From Pelagophyceae sp. CCMP2097 (taxonomy: Eukaryota; Sar; Pelagophyceae), in assembly GCA_026770575.1 (NCBI GenBank), contig MU657186.1, positions 81,672 to 145,671 on the forward strand: a stretch of 64,000 nt of DNA. Reading direction: 5' to 3'. Position numbers and translations under genes: made by a program. Positions within the stretch are counted from its first letter, which is position 1, and each line of letters begins with the position of its first letter. Below, in pieces: positions 10,945-21,930 of the stretch. The notes under the pieces were generated by a model. It saw only the letters and a list, made by a program, of their open reading frames with translations, did not search any database and was not told where the DNA came from.

Positions 10945-11571
10945 CTAGACGAATCTGGGCTTGCCGTCTTCGGCGGCGGCGGCCGGCAGCGTACTGGGCG
11001 CAAAGTTCGGCGCAAAGTGCCGCTCCAGCTCCGCCTTGAGCTTCTCCTCCTTCACGCCGAGCCGGCCTAAGAAGGGAAACGGTGCGAAGGCGGGAGCCGA
11101 ACGTCCGCTCAATGTACGAGACGCGCCGGCCATTTGTGTCAGGTCCGTCTGCGCCCGTTCTCGGATAGAGGCGAGTTCCTGCGAGGAACGTTAGAAGGCA
11201 TCCTCCACGAGGAGCGGCCTCTCGACGGTGCTCGGATATGGCATTTAAGGCGACACATGAAAAGTCTGCGGGCGCGGCGTCGGTACGGCTTTCATGTTGT
11301 CCCTCTCCAGCTCGAGGCCCTTGCCGTCCACTTTCAGGGCGTAGATCTGGTTGGCGAGGATGAACATGAAGAAGGAGACGCCGACGTTGAAGAAGTGTTG
11401 GTTGTAACCCTTTGCCCACGTGTTGAACCGATGCCGCCGCGTCGGCGCAAACGGCGTAGACGCCGAACCCGGCACGGGGCCGGGCGGCACCTCCGCCGGC
11501 GAGCTGAAGCGAGCGCGCGGCCTAGACGCCAAAGCCGCCCGCCGCAGCACTGGCCGGCCCAGCTGCAGCAT
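10945..11571 (-). CDS. small mitochondrial-type membrane protein, function unknown
   Basis: The first exon starts MLQLGRPVLRRAALASRPRA with RFSSP following. This is a typical basic mitochondrial presequence. Next comes RFNTWAKGYNQHFFNVGVSF, then one hydrophobic segment FMFILANQIYAL and KVDGKGLELERDNMK. A second exon ends KEEKLKAELERHFAPNF..GKPRFV and stops at 10945. The exon join could not be fixed because the simplest donor and acceptor pair does not keep phase. The layout, a presequence plus one membrane span plus a short C-terminal helix, recalls accessory subunits of respiratory complexes, but no family is recognised. Confidence 0.55.
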
Positions 11572-11597
11572 GCTCACGCGACTCGGACGCCCGGGGG

Positions 11598-11675
11598 TAT
11601 TATCTGCTCCGCGCTTCGCAAGGCCTGCCCTCCGCGCCGACTGTTTGATCGATTAAAGTAAATATCGCCGAAATT
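11598..11675 (-). repeat. dispersed repeat, copy B, upstream of the mitochondrial-type gene
   Basis: Reverse-complement relative of 1188-1265. It ends about 27 bases before the ATG at 11571 and has the same orientation relative to its gene as copy A. It includes ATCGCCGAAA at 11664-11673 (plus strand). Confidence 0.6.
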
Positions 11676-12588
11676 GGAGAAGCCACGCACATTCCACGCA
11701 CGGAGGTACTGCAGACCCCAGGGGGAAATTTCAACGCGATGCGCGCGTCGTGGACGACAGGGGGGGCTCCTTTGGTATGTTGGTGCAGTCGTTTAGAGGC
11801 ACTTTGAAACGCGAGTAGGCTGGCTTGGGTACCCGGGTTAAGTCCCATTTCGATGTTGATGGCGCAGCGGCGAAAGTAAGACCGGCACACCCGACCCAAA
11901 CCCCGCGCCACCCTCGCACCCGCGCGCAGCAGCATGCTGCATAGGCGCGCGTCTTGTTTTTCAGGTTTCGCACGGATGGAACTGCGAATCAGACAGACAT
12001 GACGGACAGACAGACAGACAGACAAAATTGCGCATGGGTGACTTCAATAACGACCGAGCCACCGCGCGAGACCCATCACAAGCTGCACCGCCTTCAATGG
12101 CGACGTGGGAAAAAAGCCAATGTGTGGAGTCCAGCAGCGACGGAACCGCCTGTTGGTTTTTAAAGCAGCCTCAGTGGAGTGCATACAAGGGGGGTTCAAC
12201 ATGAAAATGCCGCTCATTTCCGCACCTCCACAGCACGTTTGAGGAGACTTTGAGTGGCTGGACATGTCCGGCTCGTCCCAAGGTGTCGGGCTGGAGGTTG
12301 ATCTCTCCCGTTTTTCGCATATCCCGCGCGCAATCTCGATTTCAGCGTCGCCAAAAGCTGGTTTGAGGTGGTTCTCCTTTGTCTTCGTCTGAGATCAACC
12401 TCCATGCTTCATTGGGGTCGGCTCTACACCCTGGCGTCACCAGAGTCCGGCCTGGTGGCCCATGGAGGTGCGGGATTTCACCCAAAATTTAGGCTATGGG
12501 CTCCATTTTGCAAGTTATGGGCCCCATTTCACTTAAAACGTCCATGCAAATCCGCAATTATTACGCGGAAATGGTGTCAAGTTTTTCA
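11676..12588. other. non-coding stretch with simple repeats
   Basis: No coding frame with motifs. It contains a GACA-type microsatellite at 11991-12024 and moderately AT-rich unique sequence up to the hairpin repeat. It probably belongs to the repeat-dense zone around the first gap. Confidence 0.4.
11991..12024 (+). repeat. GACA-type microsatellite
   Basis: Imperfect (GACA)n run, complementary in type to the TGTC/TGTT run at 12680-12730. Confidence 0.85.
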
Positions 12589-12666
12589 GGACCCGAAGGG
12601 TCCTTGCCGTTTATTCAACGTCAGTTTACGGCAAGGGCCCTTCGGGTCCTTTGATTGAAGGATTAC
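12589..12666 (+). repeat. 78-base hairpin-forming dispersed repeat, copy 1
   Basis: GGACCCGAAGGGTCCTTGCC is followed after about 17 bases by its near-perfect reverse complement, giving a stem of 22 pairs with a single T/G position, then TTTGATTGAAGGATTAC. The full 78 bases recur in inverse orientation at 30871-30948. Both copies lie beside an assembly gap, which suggests the end of a mobile element that the assembler could not close. Confidence 0.85.
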
Positions 12667-12679
12667 TTGGGGCAATTAT

Positions 12680-12730
12680 GTCTGTCTGTCCGTTTGTCCG
12701 TTTGTCTGTTTGTCCGTCTGTCTGTCTGTC
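12680..12730 (+). repeat. TGTC/TGTT microsatellite
   Basis: Imperfect run of TGTC, CGTT and TGTT units directly beside the gap at 12811. Confidence 0.85.
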
Positions 12731-12810
12731 GCCCAGCAAATCCGAGGTTCCACCTTTGGGAAGAAAAAAACAGCAACTCGGCCGATTTAGCGATTGGTGG
12801 TTGATGCGAT

Positions 12811-13517
12811 NNNNNNNNNNNNNNNNNNNNNNNNNNNNNNNNNNNNNNNNNNNNNNNNNNNNNNNNNNNNNNNNNNNNNNNNNNNNNNNNNNNNNNNNNN
12901 NNNNNNNNNNNNNNNNNNNNNNNNNNNNNNNNNNNNNNNNNNNNNNNNNNNNNNNNNNNNNNNNNNNNNNNNNNNNNNNNNNNNNNNNNNNNNNNNNNNN
13001 NNNNNNNNNNNNNNNNNNNNNNNNNNNNNNNNNNNNNNNNNNNNNNNNNNNNNNNNNNNNNNNNNNNNNNNNNNNNNNNNNNNNNNNNNNNNNNNNNNNN
13101 NNNNNNNNNNNNNNNNNNNNNNNNNNNNNNNNNNNNNNNNNNNNNNNNNNNNNNNNNNNNNNNNNNNNNNNNNNNNNNNNNNNNNNNNNNNNNNNNNNNN
13201 NNNNNNNNNNNNNNNNNNNNNNNNNNNNNNNNNNNNNNNNNNNNNNNNNNNNNNNNNNNNNNNNNNNNNNNNNNNNNNNNNNNNNNNNNNNNNNNNNNNN
13301 NNNNNNNNNNNNNNNNNNNNNNNNNNNNNNNNNNNNNNNNNNNNNNNNNNNNNNNNNNNNNNNNNNNNNNNNNNNNNNNNNNNNNNNNNNNNNNNNNNNN
13401 NNNNNNNNNNNNNNNNNNNNNNNNNNNNNNNNNNNNNNNNNNNNNNNNNNNNNNNNNNNNNNNNNNNNNNNNNNNNNNNNNNNNNNNNNNNNNNNNNNNN
13501 NNNNNNNNNNNNNNNNN
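12811..13517. other. assembly gap (707 N)
   Basis: Run of N. Frames that cross it are meaningless. Repeats on its left flank suggest an unresolved repetitive element. Confidence 1.
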
Positions 13518-13714
13518 ATGGAGTGTGACGTGCTCAGTGGCCCAGCGGACTGCGACAGTCGCAAAGTGGTGGCCAGGTGCCGTTCGTGGGGGCGAAGGAT
13601 CCTTCGTCTTGATGCTCGTCGCGGACGAGCATGTGCACACGCGCCGCGCCGCCAGCGGTCCGCGCCGGCGCGCCCCGGGCGCCGGCGCGCGGCCCGCCGG
13701 CCGCGCGCGCGGCC

Positions 13715-14722
13715 TCAGCGCGCGGGCGCCTCGGCCTCCAAGCTCGCGGGCGGCGGCGGCGGCGCGTTCAACGCGCGCACCGCTGGCGACGCGCCCGGCT
13801 CCACCTCCATGCGCTTGGACATGTAGCTCTGCCGGCCGCGCTCGCGGCAGCGGTCGCACTTGCTGGGTTGTTTGGAGTACTTTGTAGCACACTTGGAAAG
13901 CTTCTCGGAGAATGCGCAGACGTGGAGAAACTTCTTGCATCCTTTGCACCACTTGAAATACTCCCCCGTCCCGTGGTGCGACCAGATGCCCGTGTCGCAG
14001 CGCTTGCACACGTCCTACGATAGCGAGGTGAGATGTCTGAAGTGATTCGTTCGTCGCCTTTGAGAGGTGTGTCTCTCAGTTGGAACGTCCAGTGTTGTCT
14101 CGTCACAATTCATCTGATCTCAAACTTTAGGGTTGGTTTCTCATCATCGAGGACGCGCGGTTTCCGGCTACAGACATGGAATTACCTTGTTCTGGAGCGG
14201 GATGGAGCACGTCGCGGCCTCGCCTGAGGCCAAATGGCCGCACATGACGCAGCGCCGCGCGTGCGACTTGCCGCGCGACCGCGGGAAGTTGATCAGGTCG
14301 TCGTACCTGGAATCGTCACACTCCACCGACATACTCGACGCGCGATGCTACAAAGAAGACGCTGCCGCGGTTGTGGACATGAGTGGTCGCGCCGGTGCCT
14401 CGAGCGAGAGCGGCTGCGGCACGCCGTCGACGAGTCTACATGGTCTATACACGCGTGCTCGCTGAATGACGATTTCGGAGCACCCCCAGACGCCGCGGCG
14501 GCCGCGGCGGCGCTGCAGCAGGCTCCATCAAGAAGGAGTCGCTCACGTTGAGCGCCGCGCGTCGACGAATTCGGCGGTGTTTGCGCGCGCGCGGCCGGCC
14601 GCCGGCTTGCCCGGCGTGGTGCCCGGCCTCGGAGCCGGTTCGCTGCCAAACTGCAAATCGTCGCGGTCCGGCGAGTTGTCGCCGCTGTCCAGCTTGCAGC
14701 ACTCCACCGTGACCTCGGACAT
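13715..14722 (-). CDS. Cys-rich zinc-ribbon protein of unknown function
   Basis: Three exons join cleanly: 14722-14547, 14306-14186 and 14014-13715, with introns 14307-14546 and 14015-14185. The product is about 200 aa, starting MSEVTVECCKLDSGDNSPDR. The middle exon ends in CVMCGHLASGEAATC and IPLQNK. The last exon carries CKRCDTGIWSHHGTGEYFKW, CKGCKKF, HVCAF and KCDRCRERGRQSYM. Four CxxC pairs plus His suggest two or more zinc ribbons that could bind nucleic acid or protein. The C-terminus is Ala/Pro-rich. I know the general CxxC...KWCKGCKKF...CRERxR layout as recurrent in algal genomes but cannot name a function. Confidence 0.75.
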
Positions 14723-15013
14723 GGTGCGCGCGCGCTTCTCGCCGGTGTCGACGAGCATCCTATATTTCGCACCGTGTACGCTTCTCGGCCGGTGAGCAGA
14801 GGGGCCTCGCCCGCCCTTTGCCTTTCGCATTCCGACGGGCACCCCGCATCCCGGCGGTCGCGTCCCCAGACGCACGCTGCTCGGAGGAGCGGGTGCCTCG
14901 AGGAGAGGAGTGAAGTGTGCGTCGGCGCGGAACGAGAGAGCCTGCACAGGTGCCGTCTGCCGCGCGCCGGCCGGCGGGCGCCCCCGGCCGCCCGAGGCGA
15001 CCCTCAAAGTGGC

Positions 15014-15623
15014 TCACATGGACAGCGCGTCGAGACCGTGCTCCTCTCGCTCTCGCGCGAGGTGCTGGAGTAAGGACGAGGGCGAGAAGGAGTTCGAGAC
15101 GATTGACGGCGACACCGTGACGCAGCCGTCGTCCGAGAGCAGCTCGACGTCGTCGTCCGACGCGCCCTCGGACTTGTCGCCGACGATGCGCCGCTTGCGC
15201 CGCGCGCTGGTCCGCCGCGGCAGCGACGTGATGCTCGGCATCGAGACCGCACCGGACCACCGCGACGCCGCATCCCCGTCCTCCTGCGCCGCTAGGCCGG
15301 CGAGGCCTGCGAAAGTCGGCGTCGCAACCCGCCGCGCCGCCGGCCCAACCGGGACCCGCGGCTCGTCGACGCGTTGGGCCGCGACGCTTTCAAACCAAAG
15401 CCCCAACCGCCAGCGTCCACGCGCCCGGCGGCCGCCGAGCGACCTTCGTCCTCTCCGGCTTGGCACACCGACGAAAATGCCGCGGCCTCTTCACGGAGCC
15501 GCCGCGGCGCGCCGCGGTCGGGCCTGCGGCCGTCAGAGTAGGCCACTCACTCTGCGCGGCGGACCAGTTCGTCCGCGACCGCGTCGGGGACGGCGCCGCC
15601 GCCGCAGCAAGCAAGAGGTCCAT
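15014..15623 (-). CDS. hypothetical basic/acidic low-complexity protein
   Basis: A minus-strand frame ends ..KRRIVGDKSEGASDDDVELLS, SPSIVSNSFSPSSLLQH and HLAREREEHGLDALSM, which reads more like protein than the opposite strand. The nearest ATG, MDLLLAAAAAPSPT at 15623, would need an intron. A competing plus-strand frame (LVDALGRDAFKPKPQPPAS near 15360-15420) also looks plausible. No domain is recognised, so neither the strand nor the exon structure is secure. Confidence 0.3.
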
Positions 15624-15867
15624 CCCCGCACCGCCACCTACGGCTGCCGTCGCGGCGCTGTCGCAGCGCCTGCGGCGTGGCGGCCGCTGCAACGCGGCCC
15701 TCGCCCGCGGCGAGGAGCATCGCAACGCCGCTTTCTTAAACACGCCCTTTATCGTTCCACGAACCGCCCGAGAAGGCCGCCCGAGGAGCCCCACGCACCG
15801 AGGCGCTTGCGCACGTAGCGGGCACCCCCGCGGAGGGTCTAAAGAACTTGTTGAAAAAGCCCGGGAC

Positions 15868-15884
15868 CGGCGATAGAATCGCCG
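15868..15884. promoter_or_regulatory. inverted repeat CGGCGAT-AGA-ATCGCCG
   Basis: Perfect 7-base arms with a 3-base spacer, 23 bases before a TACAATTGTA palindrome and about 265 bases before the LRR-protein ATG. A related inverted repeat lies upstream of the gene at 62043. Confidence 0.4.
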
Positions 15885-15906
15885 AAAAGGATACCGAAAA
15901 AAGCTG

Positions 15907-15916
15907 TACAATTGTA
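15907..15916. promoter_or_regulatory. 10-base palindrome TACAATTGTA, copy 2
   Basis: 240 bases upstream of the ATG at 16147 (plus strand). Spacing is similar to copies 1 and 4. Confidence 0.4.
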
Positions 15917-16146
15917 GATCTTCTCGAGGCAGTACCCCGCCAGCGGACCGCTCCCGCGGCGCACCCGCGGCATCCGCGCGCCGCCGAGTCCCGTTCCGGG
16001 CGCGCTGCATGGCAAAAGGCGCTTTTTCTTTTAGCGAAAAGCGAACTCATTTTTATTTTAGCGAAAGGTGTTTTGAAAAGCTGCGTGGCCGACGAGCCTG
16101 GCGCCATGACAAGCCGTTAATGGCTGGACGTGCTAAACGGACCCAT

Positions 16147-19100
16147 ATGGAGGAGGAGTCGCACTATGGCCTGGGCCTGCGCCACCTCGAAGGGTCTGCG
16201 GTGGCGCGGGCGCTCGGCGACCGGGAGCGCGCGCCGCTCGGCCGGCTAACTCTCTTCGGCTGTGGCCTCTCGTCGCTCCGCGGGTACGGATGCGAGACTC
16301 TCGAGCTGTCTGCCTCGCGCCCGGTAGAGGCCACACTCCGTGGACCCAGACGCCCGCGGCCAGGTTGCCGACATACGGCTCGCGCTGCGAGGCGCTGCGC
16401 GTCCTCGTGCTCAGCTCTAACGAGCTCGGTGCGTGGGATAGTGTCCTCGCGCGGCCTTGGACCGCGCTAACCCAGGCGGCGCCTTTGACGCGGCGCTGTA
16501 CCCTGCGCTGGGCGAGCTCGAACAGCTCGAGACTTTGGACGTCTCCTCGAACCGCCTCCGCGATTTGGAGCCGCCGAGAAACGCGCGGCCGCTGCTGCGC
16601 CTCCGCAGCTTCACCGTGGTGTACAACCAACTCGCCTCGCTCCGCGGCCTCGCCGACTGGGCGCCGAATTTGGAAACGCTCGACGCCCGAGCCAACACGC
16701 TCAGCGACGTCCGCGGCGCTTCGGCGCTGCGCCGCCTCCGGCGCCTATCGCTCCGCGGCGCCGCGACCGACGACGGCAACCCGCTCTGCGCCCACAAGCG
16801 ATACCGCCAGCGCGTCGTCGAGGAAGTGCGTTTTGACCTCGAGTCGTCAAAAGGGGATGCTGCTCCGCCGTTCAAGGACGGTCTCTGCCAGCGTCGTGGA
16901 CGGTCTCCGGACGATGCTCGCAGGCGCCGTCGGTCGTCGAGTTGGACGGCGAGGCCCTCGAGGACGCCCTCCGCGCGTCCGTGCTCCCGCTGCCGCGGAA
17001 ACGGTGCGCATCGATCGCGCATCGATCACCTGGCCCGCCGTTTGGACTGCTCATTGAAACACATTGTCCTCGAGAATGCTCATGTAGGGCCGACGAGGAA
17101 GACATCGCCGACGAGGTCGAGGAGCGCCCGCCGCAACGAAGACGCGACGGCCGCCAGCAAACTCGCGCGACCGACAACAACGAAGCACGCCGCGTCGACG
17201 CCCTCGAGGTGCGTCGTCCGTTTTGAGAGACGCAACGTGCGATCATTTTCGCACTTGCTGCTTGGAACAGCAGCCAGTTTCGCACTTACATGGAACGGAA
17301 GCCTCGAACGGCGCTCGTCGTCGAAGGCGGAGCTCGAAGCGCTGCGCGTCGAGCTCGCTGAAGTGACGGAAGGCCGGGACGAAGAGGCGGCCGAGGTGCG
17401 TAATTTGTTCCCGCGCGCACGAAAGATCGGACACGAGAGCGACCGCAAACGCGCCACGCAGGAACGGTCGCGCCTCGAGAGCGAGCGTGACGTGGCGCTG
17501 AGCGTCGCTTCTGCGGCGCACGCCGCGTGTCGCGACCTGCGTCGGCGATGACGGTCGGAAAACCCTGGGCGTCTGAGGAAAACCCGGGCTGTCTGAGGAA
17601 GTGTGCAACGAAGCCATGAGCGCCATTCGAGGGTGCCCAAGGACCGATCCGAATCGTGCAACGCGAAGGACGGTGGTGGTTCTGCAGCGATAACCCGCCA
17701 TTTCAGGTAAGGACCGCGCGGTGGCCATCCTATTCTACGTCCTCCGCCGCGTCGCCGGACCATCCTCCGTCGAGGCGTGGTTCGAGACGTGGCGCCGCGC
17801 CTGTGACGTCGAGCGCCACGCCGAGGACGCCGCGCGAAGAACCGCCGCCGAGGCGCAGCGCCTCGACGACGCGCGCGAAGACGTGCGGAGAACGCTCACC
17901 GCCGACCACGACGCGCGCCTCGACCGCGCCCGCGGCGACGGCGACGCCGCGCTCCAATCTGTGAGGAATGATGCTCCTGTGGGGCCTCGTCGGCAGAGGG
18001 CGATTGCGAAGAAGCGTACCCTCATTCAGAGCGTCTCCGAGGTTCGGACCGCCTAGGCCGAGCGGAGCCGCGCCAAGGTGGTGGAGCTGCGGCAGCGTCT
18101 CGCGGCGTCGCACGACCGCGCGCGCGTGCTGGAGGCGCGCGGCGCCGAAGCGGCGGCTGAAAACGCGGCGGCCGCCACGGCGCTACGGACCACGACGGCG
18201 GCGGCACAGTCCGCGACGGCGGCGGAAGCGGCCCGGCTCCGGGACGCTACATCGGCATCTCACGCGGCCCTCGCGGCGCACGCCGATGAGGCGGGGCGTT
18301 TAGCGTCGCGGGTCGTGATGGAGCAGGCGGCGAAAGTGGCCGCGCTGGCCGCAAACGACTCGGCTCGCCAGCAGCTCACAGACCTCCGCGCCGCGTTCGC
18401 GCGCGCCGCCGCAGCCAGCGCCGACGGCCGCGCGGTAAGTCCGCTTTGGGTGGTCCTTTGAAAGAAGAGCTTGACTGAAGAGCTTGACTGAAAAAGTCGA
18501 GTTGGAACCCGGGCAAAGGCCTTTGGCCGACGAGGCCTGCTCATTTTGTCCGTAGGCGGCGCTGGCGGCGGCGGCGCGCGAGTCGGGCATGGCCGCGTCG
18601 CTGGCGGAGCTGTCTGATCTCGCGGCGTCTCAAAAGGCGGAGCTAACACGCCTCCGCGCGGCCCGCGACGCGGCAAAGGTACGCGCGAATGCCGCCGTCG
18701 ACGAGCTGCGCGCCTGTGCGGCGGAGGCGGCACAGGCGCAGACTCGCGCGCTCGGCCGCGACGCCAAGACGCTAGAGCTGGAGAAGCACTTGACGTTGCT
18801 CGACGCCCACCTTACAACGGCCCGCGCCGACGCTCTCCAAACGTCCGCGCGCCTCGCGGCAAATGACGCCGATGCCGCGCGGCGGGCCGACGCGCGAAAC
18901 GCTGCCGATGCCGCCGCCGCCGCCGCCGTCGCCGACGCGCGCCGCTACGCGAAGTGCGACGTTTGACGCGGGGGCGACGACGCCACGTTTCTACCAGAGA
19001 CCTTGACAAAGATGCTCCCGCACTCCTATCGCCTTTAGGCTCGCGGGCGCGGCTGCGGACGCGGCGGAGTCTGCGCAGGTGGAGCTGGCTCGTCGGGACC

Positions 19101-19729
19101 GTCGGATTTCCGACTTGGAGTCGCAACACGACGACGTGCACCGCCTCGCCCAGCTCGAAACCGAGCGCGCGACGGCGGATACCAACGCGGCGCGGGACGT
19201 TCTGCAGGAGGAAAATGCGCTGCTGCGCGACGACGTCGACCGATCCGAGACGCGCCTGAAAGCACAGTTCGAAATAGAGCGCCGCCTCCGGTCCGTCGTC
19301 GCCGAGCTGCGGTCGCAGGGCACGGCAGCCGCGGAAAGCGGCGCGCTCGAGCGGCGGCGGCCGCCCGCGGACCAGGCGCCCGCCGCCGACGCGCGGCGGC
19401 ACGCGCTGGCTGACAAGGAGCAGGAGCTGCGCTACGTCGAAGGGGAGCTGCTGGGCCTCTCTCGCCACTACGAAAAGAAGTACGACGTGGCGAGCGCGCA
19501 CTTGGAGGCCGACAACGCGCGCCTCAAGGCCAGCCTCTCAGCGCTCTCGCAAAAGCACGAATCGGCCGCGGACCAGCTTCGCCTCGCGGCAAACGCCGCG
19601 GGCGAGGCGGCGCGATCCCACGAATCGCTCAGAGGCCAGGTCGACGCGCTGACGCGGCAGCGCGACGCGCTCGCGAAGCGCTTGGCAAAGCTCGAGGCCG
19701 ACGCCAAGGCGGATATCTGCCCCTATTGA
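16147..19729 (+). CDS. leucine-rich repeat plus long coiled-coil protein (LRRCC1/VFL1-like)
   Basis: The N-terminal part has leucine-rich repeats: LGRLTLFGCGLSSLRG, LRVLVLSSNELGG, LETLDVSSNRLRDLE, LRSFTVVYNQLASLRGLADW and LETLDARANTLSDVRG, capped by NPLCAHKRYRQRVVEEV, which is the LRR-cap pattern. The rest, well over 700 aa in many exons, is Ala/Glu/Arg-rich coiled coil (for example ELRVELAEVTEGRDEEAAE, LQEENALLRDDVDRSE, LESQHDDVHRLAQLE). This order matches LRRCC1/CLERC and Chlamydomonas VFL1, centriole proteins needed for basal-body placement. Introns are frequent; 16429-16475 is only 47 bases. At least two introns contain internal direct repeats (17560-17599, 18465-18490). The exact exon list was not completed and the C-terminus ADICPY may reflect an unresolved last intron. 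Confidence 0.7.
18465..18490 (+). repeat. perfect 13-base tandem duplication in an intron
   Basis: AAGAGCTTGACTG twice in a row within an intron (starts GTAAGT near 18435, ends GTAG near 18556) of the coiled-coil gene. Confidence 0.8.
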
Positions 19730-19970
19730 ATCTGTGTCTATTGTCGCCCTTGTTCTTAGTAGGGATCCCTATTATGCATTCTCCCACTCGGGGGCGACCC
19801 GGCCGCCGCGGGGGGCCGAGCGCAAGCCCGAGTCTTCGCAGGAACATCGAGTCGCATTTCCGAAGAAGGCAAAGAACCCTCCCCCCCGACCCGAAATCTT
19901 TTGACCCCAACCCGAAAAGACATCACGGCCTTCGGATCTTCGGCCTTCCTTCTTGTCCGACCGTGTCATC

Positions 19971-21362
19971 ATGCTGCGCATCGCGTGCCTCCTCCTCGTG
20001 TCCCTGCGCTGCGCTGCGGAGTCGCTGGACAAGGCGACGTCCGAAATCGATAAAGTCAAGAGGTGAGTCCGTTCGTTCTTTGTACCCGACGACTCGCCCT
20101 GCCCCGCCCTACCCTGCCCCGCCCTGTCCCGCCCTTTGCACCTTTGCTCGCCCGATGCCGCCCGAGGCCTGCGCAAACAGGGAAATCGAAAACGATCTGA
20201 GCAAGGTCTGGGTGCCCGTCTCCACCGTCGCGGCCGGATTCAAGACGGGTGCGTGTGTGTTTCAACACGGGCGCTTCTTTCGGCGTCCCTCGCGGAACGA
20301 CGCGAATGGCGTAGGGGCGTGGGGCGACCCCGCGGCGTCCATCGAGGACTTGAACGACACGCGCAAGCAGATCTTCAACCTGCTCACGGCCATCGGCAAC
20401 GAGACGACGATCGACGGCCTGTACTACGGCCTCGAGGACGGAACCTTCGTCGGCTACAACTTCGCCGGTTCGGACTTTGAGTCATCCACAATACCCTCGA
20501 GCAGCGTCTGCCTGGGACCGATGCGGGACACCAGAGGGAGGAGAGAGGCGCCGCGGATTCACAATACCCTCGCGAGCGGCGTCCGTCCGGGACGCACGGG
20601 ATGCCCCGGGGAGGAAGGCGCCAGCGTTTGTGTAGCACCTCGTTGCTCGACGGCTGGAATTGCCCGTTCAACTACACCGGCCCGCCGTGCTTCGGCGTCC
20701 CCTGCGCCGCGGGCATGGCCCTGCAGCCGGCGTGCTCCAAGGACTACGAGGTGGACCCGGAAACGGGCCACCCGGGCGAGTGCTTCGACGAGGCGGAGGT
20801 GCTCAACATCACCGACGTGTGCTACTACTCCGATTTCGTCGGCAACTATTCCTACGACCCGCGCGCGCGCCCGTGGTATAACTCGTCGAGGGCTGCGTTC
20901 GAGGCGGGCCTGCCCCTCACGTGGTCGGATACGTACCCCTTTACGGCCACGGACACGCCCGGCGTGGGTCTCACGGCGACGGTCCCGTTCACGTTCGGGC
21001 CCGACGGCCCGTTCGCCGGCGTCGCAGGTCTCGACGTTCATCTCACGGCCATTGACAAGGCCATCCGAAACGAGCTCGGGGCCATCTACTACCTTGTCGA
21101 GCCGAAGGGCAACCTCATCGCCACGACCATCGAGGGCGTCGCGCTCTCGGAAGACGGCGAGGGCAACGTCGTCCAGGTCGCGGCGGCGGACGCGCAGGAG
21201 CCGATCATCGCCGAGTCGTACGCGCAGTTCCTCGACGGCGGCCCCGGCAACTTTACCTTTGATGGGGCCGACTACTGGCTCGTCAACTCGACGATCCGCG
21301 ACGGCATCAACCTCAACTGGAACTTGCTCGGGCTGCACCCCAAGCTCGACGTCGAGGAGTGA
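19971..21362 (+). CDS. secreted Cache-type sensor-domain protein
   Basis: Exons 19971-20062, 20181-20248, 20315-20480 and 20636-21362 join in phase (introns 118, 66 and 155 bases). A signal peptide MLRIACLLLVSLRCAAES is followed by an ectodomain with NETTIDGLYYGLEDGTFVGY, YSYDPRARPWYNSS, FGPDGPFAGVAGLDVHLTAI and LVEPKGNLIATTIEG. The RPWY motif and the later GLDV strand are hallmarks of dCache domains, which bind small ligands outside the cell in receptors. Here the protein ends shortly after the Cache fold (LHPKLDVEE) with no following membrane helix, kinase or cyclase, so it is either a secreted binding protein or the orphan ectodomain of a receptor. Six Cys in the middle could form disulfides. 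The third intron contains a duplicated 42-base unit. Confidence 0.75.
20487..20602 (+). repeat. degenerate direct repeat in a Cache-gene intron
   Basis: Units starting CACAATACCCTCG at 20487 and 20560 are about 42 bases each, 73 bases apart, and roughly 80% alike by eye. Confidence 0.6.
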
Positions 21363-21625
21363 GATACCGCCGCAGAGGGCCGCCGCCGACCGAGCCCGCT
21401 GCCGAGCGCCCTCCCGAGAAGCCATGCCCGCTGAGCCATCCCCGCTGATCCGCTCCCGAGCGACGCCACGCGGGATCACGCAATGACCCAGAACCCCGCC
21501 CTGCCTGTAGCGACGACTGCTCCGCAAAGTAAAGAGAGCCCGTCGAACCCCACAAAGGACGCACGCCCGTCGATTCCAGAGGCCCCCCGTCGTCGAAGGA
21601 GCCAGGGTTGGTAGGATTCCTAGTT

Positions 21626-21667
21626 AGGAATTCCTAATTATTATTTTTTGGTCCTAGGAATTCCTAC
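21626..21667. repeat. paired TAGGAATTCCTA palindromes
   Basis: Two perfect 12-base palindromes 30 bases apart. A third copy lies at 309-320. They may be footprints of a small inverted-repeat element. Confidence 0.6.
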
Positions 21668-21873
21668 CCCTCGGGGTGAGGCATGAGGTTTTTTATTTAT
21701 ATCCCGGCAAGAGAGAACTGGAGAGGTGATGGCAATAAAGGTCGAGTGGGCCCGGAGGAGAGGGCGGACGGACGCCACGAGTGGCGTACGCCGACCTGTC
21801 GTTGGCTTCCCCACTCATTGAGTGCAGTCACTCGAGTGGGGTATAAATTAAAACACATACTCACCCCTGACCC

Positions 21874-21883
21874 TACAATTGTA
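21874..21883. promoter_or_regulatory. 10-base palindrome TACAATTGTA, copy 3
   Basis: Lies about 57 bases upstream of the partial Cache duplicate. This is the only copy not about 230-260 bases before a start codon. Confidence 0.35.
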
Positions 21884-21930
21884 AGGCGACGTTGCAAGGA
21901 ACCCTCCCCGACCCGAAACCTTTTGTGTCC

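Larger units (their letters stand above)
21363..21930. other. spacer between Cache gene and its partial duplicate
   Basis: Contains two TAGGAATTCCTA palindromes (21626-21637, 21656-21667), an AT-rich block and a TACAATTGTA palindrome. The stretch 21895-21925 (GGAACCCTCCCCGACCCGAAACC...) resembles 19868-19905 just upstream of the Cache gene, so the duplicated segment includes more than coding sequence. Confidence 0.5.

Noticed and set aside
12626..14009. Long open frames spanning the first N run
   Set aside because: They exist only because N is read as an amino acid; the real gene here is the minus-strand zinc protein.
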